58,879 bases of DNA from Phycisphaerales bacterium (GTDB lineage: Bacteria > Planctomycetota > Phycisphaerae > Tepidisphaerales > Tepidisphaeraceae). This document shows, piece by piece, positions 1 to 8,424 of this stretch. The first letter of the stretch is position 1; each line of letters opens with the position of its first letter. A program made the position numbers and the translations under genes. The notes beneath the pieces were generated by a model. That model made no database searches. It saw only the letters and a program-made list of their open reading frames with translations, and was not told the DNA's origin. The stretch lies in contig JADYZN010000036.1 of the NCBI GenBank assembly GCA_020853095.1, forward strand, positions 1 through 58,879. Reading direction: 5' to 3'.

Positions 1-129
<129 letters not shown>

Positions 130-207
130 TCAGAAAAAAGGGTCACGTTGATTTATCAGCCTCGCGCGAAGGCATCTGGCTGGCGGAATGTTTGTTATAA
201 CGAAGGA

Positions 208-235
208 GAGGCGGCGTCGCGGAGCGACGACCTCC
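208..235 (-). terminator. candidate stem-loop downstream of the DUF4091 gene
   Basis: CGTCGC (215-220) pairs with GCGACG (224-229) around a GGA loop, and GAGG (208-211) pairs with CCTC (231-234) across a small internal loop. It lies just past the stop codon of the leftward gene ending at 240. There is no clear T-run after the stem in the leftward direction, so intrinsic termination is uncertain. Confidence 0.35.
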
Positions 236-239
236 AGGT

Positions 240-2726
240 TCATTGTTGATTGGCGGCTTCGATCAGACCTCCCACCCGATCGCGATAATTCATCAGGATG
301 CGCGGATTGTCGCTGAATTCGTAGGGGGATTTCACCAGGTCATCGGGGACAACGAGCAGGGTTTCGGCTTGATTGAGCCAGTTGCGCTGCGTTGCGGACA
401 GGTTGGATGGGGGAAGCTGTTTTAATTTCGCGACCCGGTCGCGCAGGATCGTCAGGTATCCGTAATCCTCGATTCCATCGCGGAAATTTTCCAGGCGGAT
501 GCTCGCCATCGGGTTGCCATCCATGCCCGGATAGATCAGATACCCCTCACCGTTGTATGGTTGGCGAAAGCAGCGCGCATCCCACTGGGTGAACGGTCCG
601 CTGTCCACGGTTTTGCGGGGCGGGCCTTCATCCCGCAGGGTGCCGTAATACAAGAATCCCTGCGAACCCATCTTGAAGGTCATCACCCCCGGCAAGAGCC
701 GGATTTCCACGGCCGGATATTCGGTGAAGAGGTTCGGATAGGGATGGACCGGCGACTGGCAGGTGTACCACCACACCTGTCGTCCCTCCGATCGCACCTG
801 TCTGGCCCGTTGCGGGTTGTAATCGGTCAGGACCGGAACCCAGATGTCCCAGTCGGTCAGGCCGCTTTGCGGGCCCCAGTCGGCCGCCAGCGCGGTGGTC
901 ATCAGTTTCACGCCGGGAAATTCCTTTTTCAGCGCCGCCGTCACCTGTTTCATCAGCGGGATGTAATCCGCGATCACCTCGTCAAACCCGTAAATGTACG
1001 CGCGATCCAGCACCCCGGCGGCCTTGGCCGCCTCATATCCCGGCCGAAGTTCCGCGATCAGCTTTTGGATCTGTTCCTGTCGTTGGGCCTCATCCAACCG
1101 CGGCGTCAACACCGTGTAATCCAGCGTTCCGAGGTTGAACCATCCCAGCGTCCCCTTGTCACGCAGATATTTGATGATCTCCATGTCCGGCGGGCCATGG
1201 CGATAGAGATCATCGTAGGTCAGGTCATAATCGGCCAGAAAATCCGCATATTTGAACTTGAATTGATTCCAATCCTGCGTGGTGTATTTGGCGAAGAACG
1301 ACTCTCCGGCGGTCGTCATCGCCAGGGGCAACGGCGAGCGGTCCGGCAGGTCAAAGCCATACACCCGCACGCACAATTCAACCTCGGCGGCGGGTTTGTC
1401 CTCCATCACCACGCGGATTTTTCCGCGATAGGTCCCGGCCGGCTGATCCTTGGGCGCTTTGATCCGCACCCAGAACGACTGAACATCCCCCGGCTCGACA
1501 TCCACCTTCGGCAGAAAATCGAGCAGCGGATCGGGCCACCACCCGACATAATCGACCGCATATTCCGGGCGGCTGGTTTTGACGAATCCGACCACCCGCA
1601 CGTCGATGTCCCCCGCCTTCAACACCGCCTGGCCATCGCCTTTCAAATCGGAGGTCTCAAGATGCACACCCCGCAATGGCGAATCCAGCGGCAGCACCGC
1701 CACCTGAAAACTCTCCCGCTCATTGCGAGCCAGGCTCAATTGCACCTTCGCGACTCCATCCAGCCGCACCGGCATGTCGCGCGGCAGGATTTTTTCGGCC
1801 GCCGGCGCAACGCCCAACAAATAACCCTCCCGGCCGGCTTGCGGGCCGATCTGATCGGCCAGTTTCAACAAACTCACCAGCCGATGGCCGCGCTGGCCGG
1901 CCCGGATCACCTCATGCGCCAACTCATCAATCCGATCGAGCGTCCAATTTCCCCCGGCCAGCTCCTTTTTCGCCTGTTGGATCGTCCCGGCCAGCTCCTG
2001 CCGCCGGCTGGAAGCCCATTGGGTCACTTCCGGTGAGCGGCGATTGTCCGCCATCGACTTTTCCACCTCGTCCACCGCCCGCAGCGCATCGGGCAAGGCG
2101 CCTTGTTCGACCTTCATGGTCGCCAATTCCCGCAGGAATTTGTTTGGTAATGGAGGCGGCGTCGATCCCGGCGACAGCAGCATCACGTTGTCGATGTAAA
2201 TCTCGACATCCCCCTCCGCCCGCGCGGTATAAAACACGAAAACCGAGATGTCGGAGCGATCCACCCCGCTCATCCATGTATCCAGCGGCACGATCTCGCG
2301 CCGGGCCGATCTGGGCGGGATGCTCACCGATCCGCCCGGCCACAATCCGCTGCTGGTTTTGGCCATTTGGGAATCGACGGCCTTGAAACGGATCAACGCG
2401 GTCGAATCGGTCGGGTTGGTCAAGTCGATCACGATCCGGTCGTAGCCGCGCCAATCCTTCACGGCCGGCGTCGTCACCCACTGCGGCCACTGTTCCATGC
2501 CCGGTTTCCATCGGGGGGTCGTCCAGACCACCGAACGTTCGCCTTGGGTGACAAACCGCCGTGACAATTCCAGGCGATCCTGATCCGGCAGGTTTAATTT
2601 CCACGCCGACAGGTCGGCAGGCGTCTCAAAATCAAACAGTTGAATTGTTTTGGATTCCCCCGCCCGCGCCAACCCCGCCCCGACCATCGCCATCGCCAAT
2701 ACGCCGAGCACCAGCCAACGATTCAT
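240..2726 (-). CDS. exported DUF4091 glycoside-hydrolase-like protein
   Basis: An 828-residue protein with a signal peptide (residues 1-22, ending GLARA). An N-terminal beta-sandwich (about 25-185, opening FDFETPADLSAWKL) resembles a carbohydrate-binding domain. A charged helical linker (about 190-285), a second beta region and a TIM-barrel-like region containing YIYGFDEV follow. The C-terminus ends in the DUF4091 signature region (SIRLENFRDGIEDYGYL). DUF4091 proteins are predicted glycoside hydrolases common in Planctomycetota and relatives; the substrate is unknown. The ATG has an AAGGA site 5-6 bases upstream, inside the regulator gene, and overlaps that gene's stop by 4 bases (ATGA), so the two are translationally coupled. 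It is a paralogue of the protein at 6094-8424: both share DLSAW and LTNPTD in the N-terminal domain. I infer a secreted polysaccharide-active enzyme controlled by the adjacent regulator. Confidence 0.85.
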   Translation of the reverse strand: MNRWLVLGVLAMAMVGAGLARAGESKTIQLFDFETPADLSAWKLNLPDQDRLELSRRFVTQGERSVVWTTPRWKPGMEQWPQWVTTPAVKDWRGYDRIVIDLTNPTDSTALIRFKAVDSQMAKTSSGLWPGGSVSIPPRSARREIVPLDTWMSGVDRSDISVFVFYTARAEGDVEIYIDNVMLLSPGSTPPPLPNKFLRELATMKVEQGALPDALRAVDEVEKSMADNRRSPEVTQWASSRRQELAGTIQQAKKELAGGNWTLDRIDELAHEVIRAGQRGHRLVSLLKLADQIGPQAGREGYLLGVAPAAEKILPRDMPVRLDGVAKVQLSLARNERESFQVAVLPLDSPLRGVHLETSDLKGDGQAVLKAGDIDVRVVGFVKTSRPEYAVDYVGWWPDPLLDFLPKVDVEPGDVQSFWVRIKAPKDQPAGTYRGKIRVVMEDKPAAEVELCVRVYGFDLPDRSPLPLAMTTAGESFFAKYTTQDWNQFKFKYADFLADYDLTYDDLYRHGPPDMEIIKYLRDKGTLGWFNLGTLDYTVLTPRLDEAQRQEQIQKLIAELRPGYEAAKAAGVLDRAYIYGFDEVIADYIPLMKQVTAALKKEFPGVKLMTTALAADWGPQSGLTDWDIWVPVLTDYNPQRARQVRSEGRQVWWYTCQSPVHPYPNLFTEYPAVEIRLLPGVMTFKMGSQGFLYYGTLRDEGPPRKTVDSGPFTQWDARCFRQPYNGEGYLIYPGMDGNPMASIRLENFRDGIEDYGYLTILRDRVAKLKQLPPSNLSATQRNWLNQAETLLVVPDDLVKSPYEFSDNPRILMNYRDRVGGLIEAANQQ

Positions 2727-3868
2727 GTCGATCCTTCCGGTTTGGGTTCGCGCATCGCCTGGGCGCAGGTCTGCCTGATCCGCAGCTCGACCCCCACCAC
2801 CTCCGGGCGGGGGGTTTGGCCGCTCATCAACTGGTCCAGATAATTCACCGCGCGGCGGGCGATCTGCTCCATCGGCAGATGGATCGTCGTCAACGCGCTG
2901 CCGGCAGGGAGAAAATCGCCATACGATGCCACGGACAAATCCCGCGGCACCGACAATCCCATGCTCTCGGCCAGCTTGATCCCCGCCAACGCCATCTGGT
3001 CATCGGCGAAGATCAACGCGGTCGGCCGCTGGGCCGATGCCAGCCACCCCCGGACGGTTTCCCGCACCGATGGCCAGCGAAAATCGCTATAAACAATACG
3101 ATCCTCCGCGCAGGGGGTTTGGGCCGACGCCAGTTCCGCCAGCAGGCGTTCGGCCAGCAGACCCGACGGCCGGATCACCTTTGGGTCGATCCCCGGGCGC
3201 GGCCCCATCACCAATCCCACCCGCCGATGACCCAGGGCCGTGATGAACCGGACCAGTTGCCGGGCGCCGTCGGCGACATCCTCCATCGCCCAAGGAACCC
3301 GGTTCTCCGGATCGACGTATATATCGCGGCTGGTGACCACGGGCACTTTCAATTGCACCAGGCGGTCGATGTCCTCCGCCGGCGGCGCGCTATAGGTGAT
3401 CACGCCATGAATGTGCCAGTCTTCGACCAATCGCGACAGGAGCGTGGGTTCGGAGGTCGAAAAGATCGTCGCATCACGCAGAGGGAAGAGTTGAAGATGA
3501 AACCGCTCATCGCACGCCGCCGTCACGCCGCGTTGGAAGCGCTCCACATCCCGCAAAATGTCCTGCTGATAACCCCGGTCAAAGGTGATGGCGATGTTTT
3601 GGACGCGCCGGCTGGGCGCTTCCTGCACGAAGGTTCCGCGCGACGGCACACCTTTCAACAACCCCTGTTTTTTCAAGGTGTTCAACGACCGGATCACCGT
3701 TCGATAGGCCACGCCGAACCGTTTGGACAATTCCTGCCCGTTGGGAAGACACGCGCCGGCCGGCAGTTCACCCTGCAAAATCTTTTCGCGCAACTGATCC
3801 TCGATCTGCCGATAGACCGGCGTCGACCGATTGCGATCCAGGTCCAGCATAAGGGTTGAGGAAGTCAC
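2723..3868 (-). CDS. GntR/LacI-hybrid (AraR-like) transcriptional regulator, cassette A
   Basis: A 381-residue cytoplasmic regulator. Residues about 15-85 form a GntR-type winged helix (PVYRQIEDQLREKILQGEL, then RTVIRSLNTLKKQG and SRGTFVQE). Residues about 90-375 are a LacI/periplasmic-binding-type sensor (HRRVGLVMGPR, RPTALIFADDQMALAGIKL, VASYGD). This architecture is that of AraR, a sugar-responsive repressor, so a sugar effector is likely but not identifiable. The start at 3868 is GTG with a weak AAAGG upstream; an in-frame ATG at 3850 also leaves the helix intact. It is co-transcribed with the DUF4091 gene (4-base overlap) and divergent from the prepilin and PEP-CTERM genes, whose promoter region holds palindromes suited to such a regulator. 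Confidence 0.88.
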   Translation of the reverse strand: MTSSTLMLDLDRNRSTPVYRQIEDQLREKILQGELPAGACLPNGQELSKRFGVAYRTVIRSLNTLKKQGLLKGVPSRGTFVQEAPSRRVQNIAITFDRGYQQDILRDVERFQRGVTAACDERFHLQLFPLRDATIFSTSEPTLLSRLVEDWHIHGVITYSAPPAEDIDRLVQLKVPVVTSRDIYVDPENRVPWAMEDVADGARQLVRFITALGHRRVGLVMGPRPGIDPKVIRPSGLLAERLLAELASAQTPCAEDRIVYSDFRWPSVRETVRGWLASAQRPTALIFADDQMALAGIKLAESMGLSVPRDLSVASYGDFLPAGSALTTIHLPMEQIARRAVNYLDQLMSGQTPRPEVVGVELRIRQTCAQAMREPKPEGST

Positions 3869-3991
3869 AGGAATCGAGCCTTTTAATAAGTATACACTGT
3901 CACTATTATATATTAACTGGACAGCACTTGCGATGTCAAGTTTATTCTAACTCTAAAATAGGCGATTTTCCACTTGTATCGTCAATTTACT

Positions 3992-4018
3992 CGAAATTTC
4001 GTCTTTCGGAAAATTTTC
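3992..4018. promoter_or_regulatory. two adjacent palindromes, candidate operators
   Basis: CGAAATTTCG (3992-4001) and GAAAATTTTC (4009-4018) are perfect 10-base palindromes 7 bases apart, the second touching the -35 box of the rightward promoter. They fit an operator for the divergent regulator at 2723-3868. That link is inference. Confidence 0.45.
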
Positions 4019-4047
4019 TTGACAAACTGAAAATTCGTGGTTAAATA
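4019..4047 (+). promoter_or_regulatory. sigma70-type promoter for the cassette A prepilin/PEP-CTERM genes
   Basis: TTGACA (4019-4024), a 17-base spacer and TAAATA (4042-4047) make a near-consensus promoter. The predicted start of transcription near 4054 leaves about 40 bases of leader before the ATG at 4093. Confidence 0.65.
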
Positions 4048-4092
4048 TACCTTCGTGTAATGAAGATGTATGTCATGCCCAAGGAGTTGGCA

Positions 4093-4881
4093 ATGATTGA
4101 GACCCGGCCGCATTCAACAACACCATCGCAACGAACCGCCGCGTTTACGTTGGTGAAATTGCTGGTCGTCATCGGCATCATAGCGCTTCTGATCAGTATC
4201 CTGATGCCCGCGCTGTCGCGTGCCCGCGAGGCCGCCAACCAGGTGGCTTGTGCCAGCAACATGCGTCAATGGGCCACCTCGGTGGTGGCTTATTCCACCG
4301 ACAACAAGGGGTGGCTGCCGATGTTTGGCGAGACCTATGGGTATAACGGTCCCGAACCCACTCTCTGGTGGAACACGCTGGCCCCCTACCTGGGCAAACA
4401 GCCCACCAACGCCGGCGGATATTATCCATCGCAGGCCGCCAATCTTGAGACCATGGCCAAAATCCGAGGCTGCCCTTCCGACCCGGATCATACCTTTGTC
4501 GGCCCCAATTATGGCGGCTTCGCGTATGCGGATGGAAGGTTGTACGGCCCGATCGTCTGGGGGCGCTATGACCCCAGCGAAGCCGTCATTGGCGTGCGGA
4601 TCACCCGGATCAAACAGTCCGGAAGCAAGATCCTGTTCGCCGAAACCACCAGCCCCTACTACCAGGTCTACAGCCCTGAAAACTGGGTTTTCGATACCGA
4701 TTGCGATGGGGATGGCATCAACGACACCTACAACTATTACCTCGGATGGAACAACTACAACGGCGGCAGGCCCAAAGTCCACCACGGCAGTTCCAACGTC
4801 GCCTTCTGTGATGGCCATGTTGAGAGCATGCCGTACAAGACGTGGCTGACGGACATGAGCTATTGGACCGTAAATAAATAA
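4093..4881 (+). CDS. prepilin-like H-X9-DG protein with Lys at mature position 5, cassette A
   Basis: About 262 residues. A short basic leader precedes [18 protein letters not shown], the hydrophobic N-terminal helix of type IV prepilins and type II secretion pseudopilins. The C-terminal part ends in an H-X9-DG motif (HHGSSNVAFCDG). A calcium-loop-like DCDGDGINDTY sits just before it. The invariant Glu of FTLVE is Lys here (gtg aaa ttg, near 4152-4160), which is odd because Glu5 matters for N-methylation and assembly in studied type IV pilins. I chose ATG 4093 because AAGGAG lies at 4081-4086, although an in-frame ATG exists at 4060. The close paralogue at 52257-53036 keeps Glu and shares SPYY.VY, DGDGI.DTY and the CDGH tail. 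It is probably a surface or periplasmic pseudopilin; its function is unknown. Confidence 0.88.
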   Translation: MIETRPHSTTPSQRTAAFTLVKLLVVIGIIALLISILMPALSRAREAANQVACASNMRQWATSVVAYSTDNKGWLPMFGETYGYNGPEPTLWWNTLAPYLGKQPTNAGGYYPSQAANLETMAKIRGCPSDPDHTFVGPNYGGFAYADGRLYGPIVWGRYDPSEAVIGVRITRIKQSGSKILFAETTSPYYQVYSPENWVFDTDCDGDGINDTYNYYLGWNNYNGGRPKVHHGSSNVAFCDGHVESMPYKTWLTDMSYWTVNK

Positions 4882-4883
4882 CC

Positions 4884-4905
4884 GGAGATGCCCGTTGAGG
4901 CATCC
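4884..4905 (+). other. intercistronic hairpin between prepilin and PEP-CTERM genes
   Basis: The left arm GGAGATGCC (4884-4892) pairs with GGCATCC (4899-4905) with a two-base bulge and a six-base loop. There is no T-run after it. It may stabilise the upstream message end or reduce read-through; this is inference. Confidence 0.4.
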
Positions 4906-4938
4906 AACAACACCCCTCATTTCATAGGAGATTGAGTA

Positions 4939-5844
4939 ATGCGTAGCGAATTTTCATTGATCGTGGCATCCGCCGTGGCTATTGCCGCTGGATCGCTGGG
5001 TATTTCGAAGGCGCACGGGGCGCCGCTTCAAATTCAGAATGGATTAACCAATTCGTATTACCCCGGCGGTTATGCGGGAACCGATGACGAGGAACTTAAC
5101 GGATGGCCCGGCGGCGGATACAACGATCTGACCGATGTCGGCTGGGCCAATGGTAATGGCGGTGGTGGGGTGACAATCCGCGCAGTCCAAACCGTGACAT
5201 GGGAACCGCGCATCTCCCTGCTTCGATTCGATCTTTCAGCGTTGACCGGCCAAGTCACAGTTAACAGCGCTTCAATTACCTTGACCCGCTATAGCTCCGG
5301 CAGCGGCGGGACCGACATCCCCTTCTATCTCCATACGATTGACAGCGTGAATGCCGGATGGGTTGAAGGAACCAACGGCGACATTACAACCAACGCCAAC
5401 TACGGCGAATCGACATGGAACCGTAAAGTTCACACCGATTCCACGGGCGTGGGAAGCGTGATGTGGGCGGATGGTGATGGAACCAACGATGGCTTTGGCG
5501 TGCCTTTGCAGGGTGGATACAGCGATACCCCGGCCGCCACCGGCTTGTTTGACACCAGCGACCCTGCCGGCACATCCTATACCCTGACGCTTTCATCCGC
5601 GCTCGTGCAATCGTGGATCGACAATCCATCCGGCAACGCGGGCCTGCTTCTGTTGGCCGATGCCAATGATCTTGGCGGGACAGAACTCTACCGATGGGTT
5701 GATTTCTGGTCTTCGGAAGCCACGACGAGTTCTAATCGACCCACACTGAACCTTGATGTATCGGCCGTTCCCGAACCGGCGAGCCTGGGATTGCTCGCGC
5801 TCGGCGGCCTGCTGCTGGCCCGCCGTCGCCGCGAACAGGTGTGA
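4939..5844 (+). CDS. PEP-CTERM DNRLRE-domain protein, cassette A
   Basis: A 301-residue exported protein: signal peptide (about 1-27, ending SKAHGA), then one DNRLRE-type domain. The DNRLRE features are WEPRISLLRFDLS near residue 94, the TLTRYSSGSGG strand, and the late VQSWIDNPSGNAGLLL element that is typical of the family. The C-terminal sorting signal is VPEPASLGLLALGG, a hydrophobic stretch and RRRR. PEP-CTERM signals are recognised by exosortase, which cleaves and attaches or releases the protein at the cell surface; no exosortase gene is in this window. AGGAG at about 4926-4930 supports the ATG. It lies 57 bases after the prepilin gene on the same strand and is followed by a strong terminator. 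DNRLRE domains occur in surface and carbohydrate-active proteins; the ligand here is unknown. Confidence 0.88.
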   Translation: MRSEFSLIVASAVAIAAGSLGISKAHGAPLQIQNGLTNSYYPGGYAGTDDEELNGWPGGGYNDLTDVGWANGNGGGGVTIRAVQTVTWEPRISLLRFDLSALTGQVTVNSASITLTRYSSGSGGTDIPFYLHTIDSVNAGWVEGTNGDITTNANYGESTWNRKVHTDSTGVGSVMWADGDGTNDGFGVPLQGGYSDTPAATGLFDTSDPAGTSYTLTLSSALVQSWIDNPSGNAGLLLLADANDLGGTELYRWVDFWSSEATTSSNRPTLNLDVSAVPEPASLGLLALGGLLLARRRREQV

Positions 5845-5923
5845 GATTTGAATTATCTGTGGCCACGGGAGTAGGAATGTGCCCATGACTGACGAATCCC
5901 GTTGTCCGGTATTGTTATCAACA

Positions 5924-5956
5924 TCGCACCCGCGCCTTTCATGGGCGCGGGTGCGA
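5924..5956 (+). terminator. strong intrinsic terminator after the PEP-CTERM gene
   Basis: A perfect 13-bp stem (TCGCACCCGCGCC at 5924-5936, GGCGCGGGTGCGA at 5944-5956) with a 7-base loop is followed by TTTT at 5961-5964. It sits 80 bases past the PEP-CTERM stop and would limit read-through into the second DUF4091 gene. Confidence 0.8.
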
Positions 5957-5958
5957 CA

Positions 5959-6066
5959 TGTTTTATGTTGGTGGAAATTCTGGCCATCATCGGCATTATC
6001 GCTCTTCCGGTCAGCATCCCGCTGCCGGCATTGAACAAGGTCCGGCGAGTTCGCGTTGCCGCTGTT
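5959..6066 (+). pseudogene. fossil prepilin N-terminus
   Basis: Translation gives FMLVEILAIIGIIALPVSIP followed by LPALNKVRRVRVAAV, a clear match to the prepilin helix [27 protein letters not shown] seen four times elsewhere in this window. There are helix-breaking prolines, the leader is replaced by terminator sequence, and there is no globular or H-X9-DG part. The reading frame is continuous with the downstream DUF4091 gene, but that gene has its own signal peptide at 6094. I read this as the remains of a second prepilin gene eroded by substitutions and deletion rather than as a fusion. Confidence 0.6.
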
Positions 6067-6093
6067 TACAACCGACTACCATCGATTGCATAC

Positions 6094-8424
6094 ATGAAAC
6101 GGATTATTTTTTCTCTGAAGGCCGTTGTTTTTTTGGTGCTGTTGCAGGTGGCCGCGGGCCGGGTGGACGCCGGGGCGGACAAGGTGGTGGTGGAGGATTT
6201 TTCCACCGCCGGCGACTTGTCGGCATGGCAGGCGGGTGAAAAGGGGATGTTTCACTTTGAGCCGGGGAGCATCGCGTTTGAATTTCCACGATACCAGCCG
6301 GGAGATGAGGCCCGATGGCCAAGCGTGCAGCGGACGTTGAATGGAATCAACGCGGGGGAATACAACGCCGCGCTGGTTGAGTTGACCAATCCGACCGACC
6401 GGCCGCAACCGATTCAGATTCAATTCGGGGATTCATCCGGACATCGAACCACCGCGCTGGCCTACGTCGCCGCGAAGACCCGGCGAACCGTGCGGGTGGA
6501 TTTTGACCACATGGCCAGCGGCATGATCGACTGGACGGCCGCCGATCACATCACGTTTTACCGAACCGAGCCGTCGGATCGATTCATCTGGAAACTTCAT
6601 CGCATCGAGCTGGTGGTTGACGATCCGGCGACGACCGAGATGGGGAAATTGCGTGAATTGTCGCGGGAAACCGGCAAATTATTGAAAGAAGTCTCCGGAT
6701 CGACCCGGCTGGACAGGGAACAGCTTGACGAGGCGAAGCAGACCATTGACCAATGGCAAAAGGCATTGGAAGAGCGCCAGGCCATCGCCGGCAAGGCGGA
6801 GGAATGCCGGTTGCAACTTTCCAGGGTGCGGTCAACGTTGCGGGCGGCGGCGCTGGCCGAACGGATCAAATCGCCAATGGTGGCGTGGGTGGTGCCGATC
6901 GGAACGGCGTTTCGGCCGGCCGATGCGCTGGGGGATTTTCGTCAGCCGGCCAAATCCATCGAAGTCTTCGCCGCCAAAGGTGAATACGAGGAAACACTGC
7001 TGCGGATCACCAATTTGACGCGGACGGCACAGGATGTGCGTGTCGAGGTCGGCGCGACAGAATCGGTGGTGCATCAGGCGTTGAGCATCCGGCGAAACCA
7101 GTCGGTGCGGGCGGCCGATGGTTCGGTGGTCGGCGATCTGCTGGTGCCGCTGGATGAGGCGGCGGCGGTGACCATCGCCCCATCGGAGACCATCGAGCTT
7201 TGGGTGAGACTGGACACCAAGCATCACGTTCTGGCGCCGGGGAGTCATTCGGCGACGTTGTCATTGCGAGAATTGCGCGGCGGGAACGTGATGGAATTGC
7301 CGCTTTCGATCCATGTTTGGAATTTTGACTATGCGGCGGCGGCCCCGTTGCGGATGACGCTGTATTCGGGGATCTCGCCGATCCAGCAATATCGGATCAT
7401 CCACGGCCGCGAGGATGAGGCGCGGCGTAACATGATCGATTATGGGGTGAACGTCATCACCCTCTGGCCCGATGCCGCGACCCGGCAGGTTCCATATCCC
7501 AAACTGACGGCCGACGGCGACTTGGCCGCGCCGCTGGATTACACCGAACATGACCGGGCGATCGCGTTTTTCCGGCAGGATGGCAACCGGCCGCTGTTCA
7601 ATCTGTGTCTGAACTTCGACGTCAGCGCCGAGATGCCCAACTGGAGGCTGCGCAACGACCTTGAGCCGGGTTCAGAACCCTGGAAACGCGGCCTGAAGGC
7701 GTGGTTTGGCGATTGGGTCAATCATTTGAAATCCCTGGGGCTGGAACCAAAGGATTTCGCTTTTTACCTGACCGATGAGCCGGACCTGGAGGAATTGGAC
7801 CGGTATCGGCTGGCGGCCGGAATCATCAAGGAGATCGATCCCGCATTGCAGGTGTTCATCAACGGCAGCGAGTTGTATGGCGATCAAAAGCTGAACGATG
7901 AATTGATGAAGGTGACGGACATCTGGAACCCCAACGAGGCGGCCGGGCTGATGGCCAATCCGGACCTGCTGCCGGAGTTGAAGAAATACGGCAAGGAAAT
8001 CTGGGTCTACGAGTGCAAGACGGAGGTTCGATCGCGGGCCATCAACGCCTATGACTACTATCGCCTGATGACCTGGCGGGCGCTTCGGGATCACCTGAGC
8101 GGCGTGGGATACTGGCATTACTGCTATACCTCCGATGCGCGGGAAATCCCATGGGATGGAACTTCGGCGCCGGCCAGCGGGGTTTTTCTGGTTTATCCGG
8201 GGCAAAACGAGTTGTTGATGAGCGTGCGATGGGAACTTGCCCGCGAGGCGTTGGAAGATGCCCGGCTGTATCGGCTGGTTGAGCGGTCCAAGGGATCGGA
8301 TCAGCAAAAATCCCGATTGCTGAAAGATGAACTATTGAAGGTCATCGCCGGTTCCAGCGATCCGGGTCTGTCGTCGCAATGGCGGCGGGAAGCGGGGAAT
8401 TTGCTGAGTGGAGAAGCGAACTAA
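6094..8424 (+). CDS. second exported DUF4091-type glycoside-hydrolase-like protein, cassette A
   Basis: A 776-residue protein starting at ATG 6094 (MKRIIFSLKAVVFLVLLQVA), a typical signal peptide. The open frame extends upstream to 5902, but that part encodes a terminator and a prepilin fossil. The N-terminal beta domain (EDFSTAGDLSAWQAG, VELTNPTD) matches that of the 240-2726 protein. A helical linker about residues 190-260 follows. The barrel region carries FAFYLTDEPDLEELDRY, with a likely acid Glu, and the C-terminal helical segment is VRWELAREALEDARLY. Its role is predicted hydrolysis of a polysaccharide outside the cytoplasm. No Shine-Dalgarno site is evident. Its end overlaps the converging small gene by four bases (8421-8424). 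Confidence 0.83.
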   Translation: MKRIIFSLKAVVFLVLLQVAAGRVDAGADKVVVEDFSTAGDLSAWQAGEKGMFHFEPGSIAFEFPRYQPGDEARWPSVQRTLNGINAGEYNAALVELTNPTDRPQPIQIQFGDSSGHRTTALAYVAAKTRRTVRVDFDHMASGMIDWTAADHITFYRTEPSDRFIWKLHRIELVVDDPATTEMGKLRELSRETGKLLKEVSGSTRLDREQLDEAKQTIDQWQKALEERQAIAGKAEECRLQLSRVRSTLRAAALAERIKSPMVAWVVPIGTAFRPADALGDFRQPAKSIEVFAAKGEYEETLLRITNLTRTAQDVRVEVGATESVVHQALSIRRNQSVRAADGSVVGDLLVPLDEAAAVTIAPSETIELWVRLDTKHHVLAPGSHSATLSLRELRGGNVMELPLSIHVWNFDYAAAAPLRMTLYSGISPIQQYRIIHGREDEARRNMIDYGVNVITLWPDAATRQVPYPKLTADGDLAAPLDYTEHDRAIAFFRQDGNRPLFNLCLNFDVSAEMPNWRLRNDLEPGSEPWKRGLKAWFGDWVNHLKSLGLEPKDFAFYLTDEPDLEELDRYRLAAGIIKEIDPALQVFINGSELYGDQKLNDELMKVTDIWNPNEAAGLMANPDLLPELKKYGKEIWVYECKTEVRSRAINAYDYYRLMTWRALRDHLSGVGYWHYCYTSDAREIPWDGTSAPASGVFLVYPGQNELLMSVRWELAREALEDARLYRLVERSKGSDQQKSRLLKDELLKVIAGSSDPGLSSQWRREAGNLLSGEAN

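Noticed and set aside
561-2036. 491-codon rightward open frame across the first DUF4091 gene
   Set aside because: Antisense shadow, with no ribosome site and no recognisable domain.
5902-6093. Upstream extension of the second DUF4091 protein to 5902
   Set aside because: The extension encodes a transcription terminator stem and a degraded prepilin helix; the protein has a standard signal peptide at 6094.
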